DNA of 64,000 nt from JAVJRN01 sp040218415 (GCA_040218415.1 JAVJRN010000081.1:1-64000), one strand, 5' to 3'. Positions 17,817 through 27,667 are shown, numbered from the stretch's first letter. Made by a program: numbers and translations. Notes: generated by a model from the sequence alone, not told the origin.

Positions 17817-18764
17817 ATGAAAGAAATTACTTTTTTGAATAACGATAAAATGCCCATTGTTGGACTAGGAACTTGGAAGTCTGAACCCGGAGAGGTTTAT
17901 AAGGCGGTAAGAGCAGCCATAAAAATTGGTTTTCGTCATATCGACTGTGCCCCACTTTATGGTAATGAAAAGGAAATTGGGTATGCTCTAAAAGATGCCA
18001 TGGCAGAGAATGAGGTGGCAAGAGAAGACCTTTGGATCACGTCAAAACTTTGGAATTCTTCACATCTACCTAATCAGGTAAGACCAGCCCTTGAAAAAAC
18101 GTTGGCTGATTTACAGCTTGACTACCTCGATCTTTACTTGATGCATTGGCCAGTAGCTTTCAAAGAAGGTGTTGTGTTTGCACAAAAAACTGAAGAGTTT
18201 CTCACTCCTGAAGAGGCGCCCATCACTGAGACATGGAAGGCAATGGAAGATTGCGTTGCTCATGAATTGGTCAAGCATATTGGTGTGAGTAATTTTAATA
18301 TTACCAAATTGAAAGAAATAAAAGGGGTGGCCAATATATTGCCGGCCATGAATCAGGTAGAATTACATCCGTTTTTACCACAGCAGGACTTGGTGGATTA
18401 TTGTAAAAGCAATCAAATCCATTTGACGGCTTATTCACCTTTTGGCTCTTTAGACAGACAAACAAAGAAAGAGGATGAACCAAGATTATTTGAGAATGAC
18501 ACAGTGAAGAAAATCGCCGAAAGTCATAACTGTACACCAGCTCAAGTGTTGATCGCTTTTGCGATTGCAAGAGGAATATCAGTAATACCGAAATCCGTAA
18601 ACCCACAAAGATTACAACAAAACTTCGAAGCTGCCTCTATTGAATTGCGGCATGATGAACTCACTGAGCTACTAGATCAGCCGAAATATAGATTTATTGA
18701 TGGCACCTTCTTCACATTTGAAGGTTCACCATATTCATTAAATGATCTTTGGGAAGACGCGTGA
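17817..18764 (+). CDS. Aldo/keto reductase
   Basis: 315 aa, NAD(P)H-dependent reductase of carbonyl compounds. The complete tetrad is visible: D43 and Y48 (IDCAPLYGNE), K77 (ITSKLWN) and H110 (LMHWPV). IGVSNFN is near 160 and the cofactor motif VIPKSVNPQRLQQNFEA near 262. It is a clear paralogue of the preceding gene (same length and motif spacing), so they arose by tandem duplication. Its stop codon TGA overlaps the GTG start of the ABC ATPase gene (GTGA). Confidence 0.92.
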   Translation: MKEITFLNNDKMPIVGLGTWKSEPGEVYKAVRAAIKIGFRHIDCAPLYGNEKEIGYALKDAMAENEVAREDLWITSKLWNSSHLPNQVRPALEKTLADLQLDYLDLYLMHWPVAFKEGVVFAQKTEEFLTPEEAPITETWKAMEDCVAHELVKHIGVSNFNITKLKEIKGVANILPAMNQVELHPFLPQQDLVDYCKSNQIHLTAYSPFGSLDRQTKKEDEPRLFENDTVKKIAESHNCTPAQVLIAFAIARGISVIPKSVNPQRLQQNFEAASIELRHDELTELLDQPKYRFIDGTFFTFEGSPYSLNDLWEDA

Positions 18765-19741
18765 TCGAAAAGCCATTACTCTCCTTGAAAAACCTTTCTG
18801 TTAGTTATCAGGAAGGTTTTTATGCGTTAAAGAATTTTAGTTTTGATTTACACAAAGGTGATTTTGTTGCCATTGTTGGCCCAAGTGGATCTGGTAAAAC
18901 TACTGTTCTCAATCTTATGGGAGGTATGAAAAACCCAACAAAAGGAGAGATAAGATACCATGATGAAATCATGGAAGGGCCTGATATTCGATTAGTACCA
19001 GGCTATGAGGAAATTCGGTTGGTGCATCAAAATTATGAATTAAGTCCGAAGCGGAATGTATATGAAAATTTACGTGAGCCACTTTTGGCCTATGATCGAG
19101 AATATCAGGATGAGCGCATAGAGCTACTTATTAATCATTTTGGACTTTCTGTCCATAAGAAAAAGTTGCCTTATCAGCTTTCAGGAGGTCAAAAACAGCG
19201 TTTAGCCATTGCGCGAGCGATGGCTAATGAGCCTGAAGTTTTACTCATGGATGAACCTTTTAGTGCGCTCGATCCAATGAACTCGGCTGTTTTTTTAGAT
19301 GAGATCAAGTCATTGGCTAAAAAATCCGGCACAGCAGTAGTGTTGGTTACACATGACACGAGAGATGCCATGATTGCTGATAAGATTGTTGTTATGATGG
19401 AGGGAGAACTAAAACAAATGGGCAAACCGCATGATATCTATTTCCATCCTTCTGATAAGCACATTGCTGCCTTTTTTGGCCCAATAAATTTTATTGATCA
19501 AAACATTGCGAAATTATTTTCAATTCCAGAAAAAAGCATCTTACGGGCAGAAGATGTTTTGATTGGAACAGATTCTGAATTGCGTGGGGTTATAAAATCG
19601 ATCATTTTCAGAGGTGCGTATTATTTGATTAACGTTGATGTTAACGAGTCTTTATTGATCGCTTTTGATTTTTTAAGGAACAGTAAAATTGGTGACGAAG
19701 TGAGTGTGGAGTTGAAAAAGGAAGGCGCAATCACCTTCTGA
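18761..19741 (+). CDS. ABC transporter ATP-binding protein (PotA/FbpC-like)
   Basis: 326 aa from the GTG at 18761, preferred over the TTG at 18749 because GTG overlaps the reductase stop. The nucleotide-binding domain has Walker A GPSGSGKTT near 40, Q-loop (VHQNYELSP), signature LSGGQKQRLA (about 142), Walker B EVLLMDEPFSALDP (about 162-175) and an H-loop in VLVTHDT. A C-terminal domain (about 240-326) resembles the TOBE/MOI part of MalK, PotA and FbpC. No permease or binding protein gene is near, so its transporter is elsewhere or it acts otherwise. Coupling to the reductases is unexplained. Confidence 0.88.
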   Translation: MIEKPLLSLKNLSVSYQEGFYALKNFSFDLHKGDFVAIVGPSGSGKTTVLNLMGGMKNPTKGEIRYHDEIMEGPDIRLVPGYEEIRLVHQNYELSPKRNVYENLREPLLAYDREYQDERIELLINHFGLSVHKKKLPYQLSGGQKQRLAIARAMANEPEVLLMDEPFSALDPMNSAVFLDEIKSLAKKSGTAVVLVTHDTRDAMIADKIVVMMEGELKQMGKPHDIYFHPSDKHIAAFFGPINFIDQNIAKLFSIPEKSILRAEDVLIGTDSELRGVIKSIIFRGAYYLINVDVNESLLIAFDFLRNSKIGDEVSVELKKEGAITF

Positions 19742-20002
19742 TTGTCTTTTCAGCTAGCATTTCAATCTTCTTTAAAACTCAGATTAAATTATTAGCTGAA
19801 GGACTTTGAATCGAGTGGAGGTAAGGATATTTAGCGTTTTCGGAGAGACAATTTTTTAGCAGATTTAATGACTAACTTCCAAATGGTCATTGTTTTAGGT
19901 GTCGTCAAAATATGGATCTTCAAACCTAATATTAGACGGTCATAGACATGTGTAAACTATGACTTTCACTCGCTGAGCCGATTAGTGTTCTCTACGGAGC
20001 TG

Positions 20003-21223
20003 TCAAAGTCTCTCAGCAATATTACGGAATAAAGAGAAGGCTATTTTTTTATGCATTCCTTCCAAATCATATTTGAAATGGTAATTGGAAGAGAGCATGA
20101 CAATTACCAGGTCTTTAGAAGGGTTAATATAGATATACTGGCTATATATGCCAATCGCATAGAATTCTCCTTGATTTCCTTCGGGAATCCACCACTGAAA
20201 CCCGTAACCATCTTCTCTTGTTGCACTATTTCTTTTACCTGGCATTAAATGAGGGGCATCAGGTGTTATTGATTGAATAACCCACTCTTCTGGGACTATT
20301 TGTTGTCCTTTCCACCTCCCAGAATCGAGATATAACTGCCCGAGTCTGGCATAGTCTCTCAGCGTTACATTGAGTCCGCCAAGAGCAAATTCCATTTCGG
20401 CCTTGTCCCTAATCCAATACGCAGGAGACTCAGCGCCAATTTTATTCCATAATCGTGTTTGCATAAAATCGGTGATCGATTCTCCTGTAGCTTCAACCAG
20501 TATCATCCCAAGTACTTGCGTATTTATGCTCACATAATGATTAAAGGTGCCTGGCTCATGGTCACGATTTAAGGTTCTTGAAAAATCAGCCATGGGCATT
20601 CCAAGTGCAAAATACCGACCCATAATATTTATGTCAGAATTGAAATCGCTGTAATCTTCATTGAAGCCAACTCCTGTTGACATCTGTAAAACGTCCTTTA
20701 TTCTAACACCCTCATAGCCCGTGCCGGCAAATTCAGGCAAGTAGTCTGTGACTGTTTCATCAATGCTATTGATTGCGCCTTCCTCGATTGCAATACCAAA
20801 TAGTGCGGAAATGACGGACTTAGACATAGACCAAGAGATGTGTTGATCTTCCGATGTGAATCCATTTGAATAGCGCTCATATTTGATTGAGTCGTGTTGA
20901 ATGATAAGTAAGCCATCATTCAAAGTGTAGTCTAAATATGATTTTGTATTGATCGTGCTGTCTTCAAATTTGATGTTTTCGGGTAGAGAAACCTGCTGAT
21001 TACTGATTGGCCAAGGTTCTGCTATTTCTGGTGCGTTTACCTTCGAGGTATTGAAGATATCTTTAATGCTTCGAAAATTCTCTGAGATATGCTCCTTCTC
21101 AAAAAAGGTGAGCACTTTATACATCTGATAAGCTTCTTTCTTAAATAAAAAATAAGTCAACGTTAAAAGTGCAATCAGCAAAAGGAATGAATAAAGAAGA
21201 GGTTTTTTCATTTTGAAGTGCAT
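20003..21223 (-). CDS. Serine hydrolase, class C beta-lactamase-like
   Basis: 406 aa. A membrane anchor lies at about 9-27. The serine-hydrolase (beta-lactamase/transpeptidase-like) motifs are S-x-x-K as SWSMSKSVIS (about 131-140), Y-x-N-like YVSINTQ (about 232) and a late G-x-W-like QWWIPEGNQG (about 342). Family members include esterases, D-aminopeptidases and PBP4-like enzymes; which one cannot be decided. It should be periplasmic and membrane tethered. The gene stands alone. Confidence 0.85.
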   Translation of the reverse strand: MHFKMKKPLLYSFLLLIALLTLTYFLFKKEAYQMYKVLTFFEKEHISENFRSIKDIFNTSKVNAPEIAEPWPISNQQVSLPENIKFEDSTINTKSYLDYTLNDGLLIIQHDSIKYERYSNGFTSEDQHISWSMSKSVISALFGIAIEEGAINSIDETVTDYLPEFAGTGYEGVRIKDVLQMSTGVGFNEDYSDFNSDINIMGRYFALGMPMADFSRTLNRDHEPGTFNHYVSINTQVLGMILVEATGESITDFMQTRLWNKIGAESPAYWIRDKAEMEFALGGLNVTLRDYARLGQLYLDSGRWKGQQIVPEEWVIQSITPDAPHLMPGKRNSATREDGYGFQWWIPEGNQGEFYAIGIYSQYIYINPSKDLVIVMLSSNYHFKYDLEGMHKKIAFSLFRNIAERL

Positions 21224-21430
21224 TTGATAATTCTCATTGAATGTTATATTAGATTCTTTGGTGGCTAGCTCAGTTCACAATTGATCTAAATTTTAGCTTA
21301 CGAGGATAGCTCCAATCTAGTTTGAATCTAAAGCATTACCATTAAGAATCAACAATAAAGAAGTATTTAAAGCCTTTTTACAATTTTTCTTTGTCTACAT
21401 CCACTGTCAATGGGTAAAGTTTTAATCCTT

Positions 21431-21438
21431 TAACTTTG
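21431..21438 (+). promoter_or_regulatory. Bacteroidota -7 element
   Basis: TAACTTTG (TAnnTTTG) lies 18 bases before the GTG at 21457. I do not see a good TTG at the -33 distance, so this is a partial match. It argues against starting the gene at the TTG within this element (21436). Confidence 0.35.
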
Positions 21439-21456
21439 AAGTTTAAATTAAACGCT

Positions 21457-22248
21457 GTGAGAAAGAAAATATTCATTTTGCTCTGTGCTGCTTTGATTCC
21501 TCAATTGATTCTGGCTCAAGCTGAGTTCGTTGAGATTGCCGAAACAAAAGAAGCGTACATCAGGGAAAATCATATTGAGGAGATAGAAGATATTGTTCAT
21601 AAATTTTCTGAGTCTAAAAATTTTCTCACTTTCCTGCTTGAAAAAGGCCATAATGTGGATACAGAGAATATCCAAATGAGGAACAAAGATGTGCGTATTG
21701 GTCAGGATATTGATGTTTTTGTCAAGCATTACTCCGAGCACCAGAACTTCACCATGCTCATGATCCCGGTGGATTTTTATAAATACGCCATTTATGACAC
21801 ATTACTATTTGCTGTTTTGGAAGTAAGCGATGAGTGGTTGTTGGAAAAATACCCATATCATGACATGACCAACGATTCAATAAAATATGCGCTCATGGAA
21901 TTGGAAAACCATGATATACTAGCAGAGCACATGTATAACCAAGGAAGAAAATACAAAGGTATTGGCATGGCCGAAACAGAAATAAAGCTCCATGAAAGTT
22001 ACATATCCACCAATAGCATCCATTTGCACACTTCTGATTTAAACAAGAACGAAAAAAAAGAAATTCGAAATCATTGGAGTTTGCTGAAGAAAGCCTTCAC
22101 CCATGACATTACATTAAATGTGGAAATGAATATCTACGTTTTTGGGTATGACGACATGGATGTCGTTTACTATTCCAGAGGTACTACTAACCACTTTAAA
22201 ATTACGCCACGTAATATCTTTACTCGTCATCACTTTCAGGATAACTAA
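21457..22248 (+). CDS. Secreted protein of unknown function
   Basis: 263 aa from the GTG at 21457, chosen because MRKKIFILLCAALIPQLILAQ is then a standard signal peptide. The upstream TTG at 21436 lies in a promoter-like element. The mature protein is helical and acidic with several His (for example FVKHYSEHQN, HDILAEHMYNQ, FTRHHFQDN at the C-terminus). No known domain recognised. No operon partner. Confidence 0.6.
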   Translation: MRKKIFILLCAALIPQLILAQAEFVEIAETKEAYIRENHIEEIEDIVHKFSESKNFLTFLLEKGHNVDTENIQMRNKDVRIGQDIDVFVKHYSEHQNFTMLMIPVDFYKYAIYDTLLFAVLEVSDEWLLEKYPYHDMTNDSIKYALMELENHDILAEHMYNQGRKYKGIGMAETEIKLHESYISTNSIHLHTSDLNKNEKKEIRNHWSLLKKAFTHDITLNVEMNIYVFGYDDMDVVYYSRGTTNHFKITPRNIFTRHHFQDN

Positions 22249-22596
22249 TTTCAACAAAGCAGCTTTTGCTAGAAGATTTTGTGTTAAATGGGGGATGCGA
22301 ATCATTAGCATTTCCTGTAGTCCAAGCAAGAGATTCAATAATCAAAGAAAACAGGACGGTTTTAACCAAGATCTCTGTATTGCTTTCGGCTAAAAATGGT
22401 AAGTGTGCTTAGTGATTGACGAAGTTAAACGAGATGATTTTCTATCGTTTGATGGCTGACGAGTTTAGTCTATACTCTAAAATAACTCGATTATCATACA
22501 TTATTCGCGCTCACACGAAGAAAATAGTTCTGGAATATTATTTAACGAATATTTGAATTGTAATCTTTCAAGAAAACTTTCATAGACATACAAAAA
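22249..22596. other. Intergenic, no gene seen
   Basis: About 350 bases of AT-rich sequence between two small unknown genes. A weak overlapping ORF (22142-22393) extends in from the previous gene in another frame and is not convincing. No RNA or repeat seen. Confidence 0.4.
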
Positions 22597-22806
22597 ATGG
22601 TTCCTGCAGTTTCAAATAATCATGAATTTCAAATCCTAAATGACTTGGATCCTGAGGAACAGCTATTGTTGAATGATTGTGTATTTAATATGATTGGTCA
22701 TCTAGAGAGAAATATAGAGAAACCAGCATTTGACCATAAAAAAATTTCGAAGTTATTAACCTATAGATATTTATTTCAGAAAAACTTGAAGGTTATGCAG
22801 AAGTGA
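22597..22806 (+). CDS. Small acidic/helical protein of unknown function
   Basis: 69 aa starting at ATG 22597. It is helical and charged (LNDLDPEEQLLLNDCVFNMIG, then ERNIEKPAFDHKKISKLL). An inverted repeat 34 bases after the stop (22841-22866) looks like a transcription terminator, which supports a real short transcript. No family recognised. Confidence 0.45.
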   Translation: MVPAVSNNHEFQILNDLDPEEQLLLNDCVFNMIGHLERNIEKPAFDHKKISKLLTYRYLFQKNLKVMQK

Positions 22807-22840
22807 TCTTAGATATACCTAACCAGTTATGGATCGGATT

Positions 22841-22868
22841 AATAGTGGTGTGAAAGCACCACTATTTT
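22841..22868 (+). terminator. Stem-loop, likely terminator of small gene
   Basis: Perfect 10-bp stem AATAGTGGTG (22841-22850) with CACCACTATT (22857-22866), loop TGAAAG, then a weak pyrimidine tract TTCATTTC. Confidence 0.6.
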
Positions 22869-23016
22869 CATTTCTAGCCATTGATGAAAAATCAAGAATT
22901 ATTGGAATCTTGGTTGAAATTTGAGGATTGACCTTAATTACCTGTTGCACTTATATCTTTTGATATATATTAGAGATTTGAAATCGTTCTATCAGACACT
23001 AACTTATTTTTAACCT

Positions 23017-23376
23017 ATGGCGAATCACAACATTTATTTGAAATTTGAGACATCTCTTAAGTGGTCATCAAAAGAGGATGGTGATTACACTGATGTAGGG
23101 CCCGATAGCCCAAATACAGCTGTCAATGGAAAGGATACCTTAACTTTTATTGCTGTCTCGGGTATTGATAAATTGAAGAAAATAACGGATGGTAAGGATA
23201 GTACTAAAAAGATGATCAAGTCCACCAAGGGAGATGATAGTCTCTCGATTGTAGCAACACTTAAAGATACAACGGTCAAAGGTGAGATTGATTCTTACAG
23301 CATAAGTTTTAAGCCCTCCAATGGAGATGGGGTTATTTCTGTCGATCCTAAAATGCAAGGTCAAGGCCAACCATAG
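23017..23376 (+). CDS. Small protein of unknown function upstream of histidine kinase
   Basis: 119 aa, beta-rich and rich in Asp, Lys and Ser (for example KDTLTFIAVSGIDKL, LSIVATLKDTTVKGEIDSYS). It has no signal peptide and ends in a short Gln/Gly tail. Only 3 bases separate it from the TPR histidine kinase, so the two share a transcript. A role as input or accessory to the kinase is possible but not shown. No known family recognised. Confidence 0.6.
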   Translation: MANHNIYLKFETSLKWSSKEDGDYTDVGPDSPNTAVNGKDTLTFIAVSGIDKLKKITDGKDSTKKMIKSTKGDDSLSIVATLKDTTVKGEIDSYSISFKPSNGDGVISVDPKMQGQGQP

Positions 23377-23379
23377 CTA

Positions 23380-25287
23380 ATGCTCAAAATATTAATTAGT
23401 ATTTATTTTTTGGTTGCTTTTTTCTGTCTGTCGGCTCAAAATCAGCATGAAGCAGATAGTCTTAAAGCTGTCCTATCTTCAAATAGCTTCGATGCTGAGA
23501 AAGAATTGGATTTATTAAAAAGAATTGCTTCAAATGAGACAGATCCTGTAGAAACTAAAAAATTTGCCGAGCAATTAATTGAAAAGGCAAAATTGACTAA
23601 AACCACTGTTCAAATCTATAATGGTTATTATTTTCTAGGCCAAGCGGAGAGACGTCTTGGTAACCCTTTGCGCTCCTTAGATAATTTTTTTGAGTGCCGA
23701 AGGTACGCAGACGAATTATCCATCAATGCGGTATGTGAGTCCAATGCAGCTATTGCAGATGTTTACTCTTTAATCCTCGATTACACCAATGCAGTTCGGT
23801 ATTATAAGGAAGGCATTGATGCTTTCGAAGATACGGCGAACCTAAACCCAAGAGACCTATCCGCTCTTGCTCTCGTTTGTACGAACTTAGGAGATACCTA
23901 TTTTTTAATGGACTCGCTAGATCAGGCTTTAGTCTATTTTGCAGTTTCTGGAAGGCACTATCAACGTCTTGATTATCAGCTTGGTATTTCTTATAATAAT
24001 GGTAATACCGGGTTGGTGTATGCAAAAATGGGGCAATATGATAAAGCTGAAGCCTACATTTCAAAGGCGGCCGAATCATTACGGAAACTGAATGATTATT
24101 ATTCAGTGTCCATTTTCTATACCTATTTGGCCGATATTTTTTATGAAAAGGGGAATTTCCCAAAAGCACTTGAATATGCCGAGGAGAGTTATAGTTTGGC
24201 TAAAGAATACAACTTAAAAGAGCAATTACGAGACGCTCATTTGAAGTTGTATCAATACCATAAGCTACTGGCTGACTATGATAAGGCGCTGTTTCATCAT
24301 GAAAATTATTTATTATTTAAAGACAGTATATCTAATGTGCAGTCAGTCAGTCAGATAGCCAATCTCCGCACTGAATTTGAGGTAGGCCAAAAACAAGCAG
24401 AAGTAGACTTGCTCACGGCTGAAAAAAGAACCCAACAAATAATTACTTGGGCTGTAGCGGCTTTTGCATTGGTGCTGGTTATTCTGGCAGCCATCATTTA
24501 CAAGTACTACCAAGCAAAAGCCAAAATCAACGCCATACTTGAATCTCAAAAACTGGAGTTAGAACGACTTAATGAAACCAAAGATAAGTTTTTCTCTATC
24601 ATCTCTCATGATCTTAGAGGACCGATAAGTGCCTTTCAAGGAGTTGGACGCATGATTAAATTTGCCCTTAAGAGCAATAATGAAAACTATCTGCTTGAGC
24701 TTTCCAATGATATAGATGAGTCGGCAGGTCGGCTATCAAGTTTGCTTGATGGATTGTTGTCCTGGGCGTTACAGCAGCAGGGACATTTTCCAAATGTTCC
24801 TGAAAGGGTTAATCTAAACCTTATGTTAGATGATTTGATAGGCACATTTAAGAATACTGCAGCTTCAAAAGGCATTGAACTAGGAGCCTCAATAAATGAT
24901 CAAATAACACTTTGGGCAGATAAGAATACTACTGAAACGATCATTAGGAATCTGATAAATAATGCCTTGAAGTTCACAGAAGATGCAGGAAAAGTAGAAG
25001 TAGTCGCCAGCATTGAAGGTAAAAATGCTAAAATAGAAGTTATAGACTCAGGTGTAGGAATACCTCAAGATAAGCTTGATAAGCTGTTTAACCTTCATGA
25101 GAAAAAGTCGACCTATGGTACGTCAGGTGAAAAAGGTCTCGGCCTTGGTTTGCAACTCGTTTACGAGTTTATTGAAATGAATAAAGGTTCTATTGAGGTA
25201 AACTCTAAAGAAGGAGAGGGGACAGTTTTTTCATTTAAATTACCTGTTTTCAATGCCGTAGAGGATTCCCTTCTGGCTGTAAATTAG
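23380..25287 (+). CDS. TPR-containing sensor histidine kinase
   Basis: 635 aa. Signal peptide (1-18, SAQ at the end), then tandem TPR-like helices (about 40-330) in the periplasm, one membrane segment (about 350-372), a short coiled coil, and a histidine kinase core. The H-box is SIISHDLRGPISAFQ with phospho-acceptor H410, the N-box RNLINNALKF (about 525), the G1-box DSGVGIPQD (about 563) and the G2-box GEKGLGLGLQLVYEF (about 584). It autophosphorylates and hands off to a response regulator that is not adjacent. Its paralogue lies 118 bases downstream. The periplasmic TPR part suggests protein or peptide sensing. Confidence 0.9.
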   Translation: MLKILISIYFLVAFFCLSAQNQHEADSLKAVLSSNSFDAEKELDLLKRIASNETDPVETKKFAEQLIEKAKLTKTTVQIYNGYYFLGQAERRLGNPLRSLDNFFECRRYADELSINAVCESNAAIADVYSLILDYTNAVRYYKEGIDAFEDTANLNPRDLSALALVCTNLGDTYFLMDSLDQALVYFAVSGRHYQRLDYQLGISYNNGNTGLVYAKMGQYDKAEAYISKAAESLRKLNDYYSVSIFYTYLADIFYEKGNFPKALEYAEESYSLAKEYNLKEQLRDAHLKLYQYHKLLADYDKALFHHENYLLFKDSISNVQSVSQIANLRTEFEVGQKQAEVDLLTAEKRTQQIITWAVAAFALVLVILAAIIYKYYQAKAKINAILESQKLELERLNETKDKFFSIISHDLRGPISAFQGVGRMIKFALKSNNENYLLELSNDIDESAGRLSSLLDGLLSWALQQQGHFPNVPERVNLNLMLDDLIGTFKNTAASKGIELGASINDQITLWADKNTTETIIRNLINNALKFTEDAGKVEVVASIEGKNAKIEVIDSGVGIPQDKLDKLFNLHEKKSTYGTSGEKGLGLGLQLVYEFIEMNKGSIEVNSKEGEGTVFSFKLPVFNAVEDSLLAVN

Positions 25288-25408
25288 TTTTAAATTCATG
25301 GTGGGTGCAACCAATTGTGGAGGATTACTAAAAATATGAATTGAAGAAAAAGTTATTTAATAGCATATTTTAGTTCATTAAGATAATATTTGATTTACAT
25401 TTCAAGTG

Positions 25409-27280
25409 ATGAAGGTTATCCTGCGAATTTTAGTTTTTTTTGTTATTTGTCAGTCAATTTTTTTTAGAGTTTCTGCTCAGGCACAATCAATCGCAGATAG
25501 CCTTGAAATACAACTTAGTCGTTATAAAAAAGGCGATGTATTGAGATTGGATATTCTCAATGGCATAGCGCAGAATCAGAAAAATCCTTCTCTTCGCCTT
25601 GAATACGCCAGTCAACTGATGGACGAGGCTCGTGCTTTGCAAAATATCAAGCATTTACATAATGCCTACATGAATCAGGGACAGGTATATAGTATGTTAG
25701 GCGATTTCGATGTGGCTATATATGCTTTGTTTAAAGCCAAAGATTACGCAGGAAGGGCTAATTACTCAAAAGGGCTCGCGGCAGCAAATATGGCTTTGGC
25801 AGATGTCTATTCTATTATTGACAATCATAATAGCGCAATCCTATATTACAGGGAAAGTCTTTCGGAAATTGGAGACTCTGATGATGGTCTTTTGGCTACT
25901 ACCCTCTTGAACATGGGAGAGGAATTCTATTTGTCAAAAATGTATGATTCAGCGTTGGTTTATTTCGAAAGATCAAAAGATATCTATGAAGATTTGGGAA
26001 ATGATCCTTCGGGTCTGGCGTACAATCTAGGAAATTTAGGATTAGTTCAAGCTGAGTTAGGACGATTGAGTTTAGCAGAGGAAAATATGCGTGCTTCTAT
26101 TGATCAATTAGGAAGGCTGCAAGATCATTATGGCATAGCCATTTTTTTGAGTTACATGTCGCAGATATATAAGGCTAAAGGACGACTTAAGTCAGCCAAA
26201 ATCTTCGCTGATTCCTCTATGTCGATCGCTCAAAAGTATGGTTTTAAGACAGAAGCACGAGACAATAGCTTGCGGTTAGCAGATATCTATGCTATGAATG
26301 CCGACTACAAAGAGGCTTATAAGTATCACCAGCAATATGTAAACTTAAAAGACAGTATTGCGGATAATGAGGTGTATGGAAGGATCGAAAACTTGGAAAG
26401 CGCTTTTGAGTTATCAAAAAAACAAGCTGAGGTTGAATTGTTAAAAGAAAGAGAAAAGAATAGCCAAATTATTATTTCAACGAGTATAATTATTGTGGTG
26501 ATATTATTGATTTTGGCTGTTGTCATCTTTGGTTATTATCAATCAAAAACGCGCGTTAATGCTATTTTAGAACAGCAAAAGGAATCCTTAGAGTCTTTGA
26601 ACAGAACAAAAGATAAGTATTTTTCCATTATCTCTCATGATATGAGAGGGCCAATACTTGCATTTCATGGTATTAGTCGTTTGATCAAGATGATGGCTAT
26701 CCGTAGGGCAACTGATGAACTCATAAGCCTAGCAGATGATATTGATGACTCTGTACACAACCTTTCGGGTATGCTTGACGGTCTTCTGAATTGGGCACTG
26801 CAGCAGCAAGGACAAATCCCTTATCATCCTGAGTTGGTAACTTTAAAAGAGTTGATTGATGAGCTTACGGATACTTTCGCCAATATGGCAAGCGCCAAGA
26901 ATATTAATGTCAAGATTGAAATTGAAAATAATCTTAAGTTGTTTGTTGATATAAATACTACCCGGACAATTTTTAGAAATATTTTCAATAATGCTATAAA
27001 ATTCACCCCTGAAAACGGTCAAGTTCATATTACAGCTCATCAAGAAGGAGCATTTGTTGAAATAAAGTTTACTGATACGGGTACTGGAATGTCGGCAGAA
27101 AAACTGGACGCGCTATTTAAGTTTCAGCAAAAAAGTGAATATGGAACTGCGGGAGAGAAGGGGTTAGGCTTGGGTTTACAGCTCGTTTATGAGTTTACCC
27201 AAATGAATAGGGGTGATGTTAAGGTTGAAAGTTCACCAGGAAATGGAACAATTTTTATCCTTCAATTACCTGCTAAATAA
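25409..27280 (+). CDS. TPR-containing sensor histidine kinase (paralogue)
   Basis: 623 aa from ATG 25409 (a GTG at 25406 directly precedes it). Same architecture as the upstream kinase: signal peptide, TPR helices (about 35-320), membrane segment (about 350-374), H-box SIISHDMRGPILAFH (H410), N-box FRNIFNNAIKF, G1-box DTGTGMSAEK and G2-box GEKGLGLGLQLVYEF. Kinase cores match closely while the sensor halves diverge, the pattern expected after a duplication with sensor specialisation. No DNA-binding regulator lies beside the pair. Confidence 0.9.
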   Translation: MKVILRILVFFVICQSIFFRVSAQAQSIADSLEIQLSRYKKGDVLRLDILNGIAQNQKNPSLRLEYASQLMDEARALQNIKHLHNAYMNQGQVYSMLGDFDVAIYALFKAKDYAGRANYSKGLAAANMALADVYSIIDNHNSAILYYRESLSEIGDSDDGLLATTLLNMGEEFYLSKMYDSALVYFERSKDIYEDLGNDPSGLAYNLGNLGLVQAELGRLSLAEENMRASIDQLGRLQDHYGIAIFLSYMSQIYKAKGRLKSAKIFADSSMSIAQKYGFKTEARDNSLRLADIYAMNADYKEAYKYHQQYVNLKDSIADNEVYGRIENLESAFELSKKQAEVELLKEREKNSQIIISTSIIIVVILLILAVVIFGYYQSKTRVNAILEQQKESLESLNRTKDKYFSIISHDMRGPILAFHGISRLIKMMAIRRATDELISLADDIDDSVHNLSGMLDGLLNWALQQQGQIPYHPELVTLKELIDELTDTFANMASAKNINVKIEIENNLKLFVDINTTRTIFRNIFNNAIKFTPENGQVHITAHQEGAFVEIKFTDTGTGMSAEKLDALFKFQQKSEYGTAGEKGLGLGLQLVYEFTQMNRGDVKVESSPGNGTIFILQLPAK

Positions 27281-27310
27281 TAATATTTTCTTTTGAGGGC
27301 GACTTTCAAG

Positions 27311-27667
27311 TTAAGGCATGAGCTCTTTGATTGCTTTCTCCAATACTGCCGGATCTTTTAAACTTGCTTTGCTTATAAACTTATCTATACCAAGGTTGTT
27401 CGGCATGTTCGGGCGATCGAGGTGAGCAGAAATCACAATAATTTTTGGTTTTACCTCAAGCGTACTCAAACTTTCGAAACCGTCCAAGTAAGGCATCTCT
27501 AAGTCAATCAAAAGTATATGAGGTTTCGCTTTCACAACAGCCATGATTCCATCAATTGGGTTTTTATAAACCGCGACAAGTTCACAGTTATTGAATTCGA
27601 AAAAATAAGCTTGAAGCAATCTTAAAAAAACCGGATCATCGTCAATGGCAATACACTTTATTATCAT
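27311..27667 (-). CDS. Single-domain response regulator (CheY-like)
   Basis: 118 aa receiver domain only. Acidic pocket IAIDDDPVF (about 5-13), phospho-acceptor D54 in ILLIDLEMPYLDG, conserved Ser in IIVISAH and Lys in DKFISKAS (about 98). No output domain. It overlaps the pseudouridine synthase gene by four bases (ATGA), so it is translationally coupled to it. It lies convergent to the TPR kinases and could receive phosphate from them, but this is only positional inference. Confidence 0.88.
   Translation of the reverse strand: MIIKCIAIDDDPVFLRLLQAYFFEFNNCELVAVYKNPIDGIMAVVKAKPHILLIDLEMPYLDGFESLSTLEVKPKIIVISAHLDRPNMPNNLGIDKFISKASLKDPAVLEKAIKELMP

Noticed and set aside
21436..21456. TTG start giving a seven-residue longer secreted protein
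   Set aside because: The TTG lies inside a TAACTTTG promoter element, and the GTG at 21457 gives a normal signal peptide.
23750..24169. 139-codon ORF on the minus strand
   Set aside because: It lies fully antisense to the TPR histidine kinase and shows no family features; a shadow of real coding sequence.
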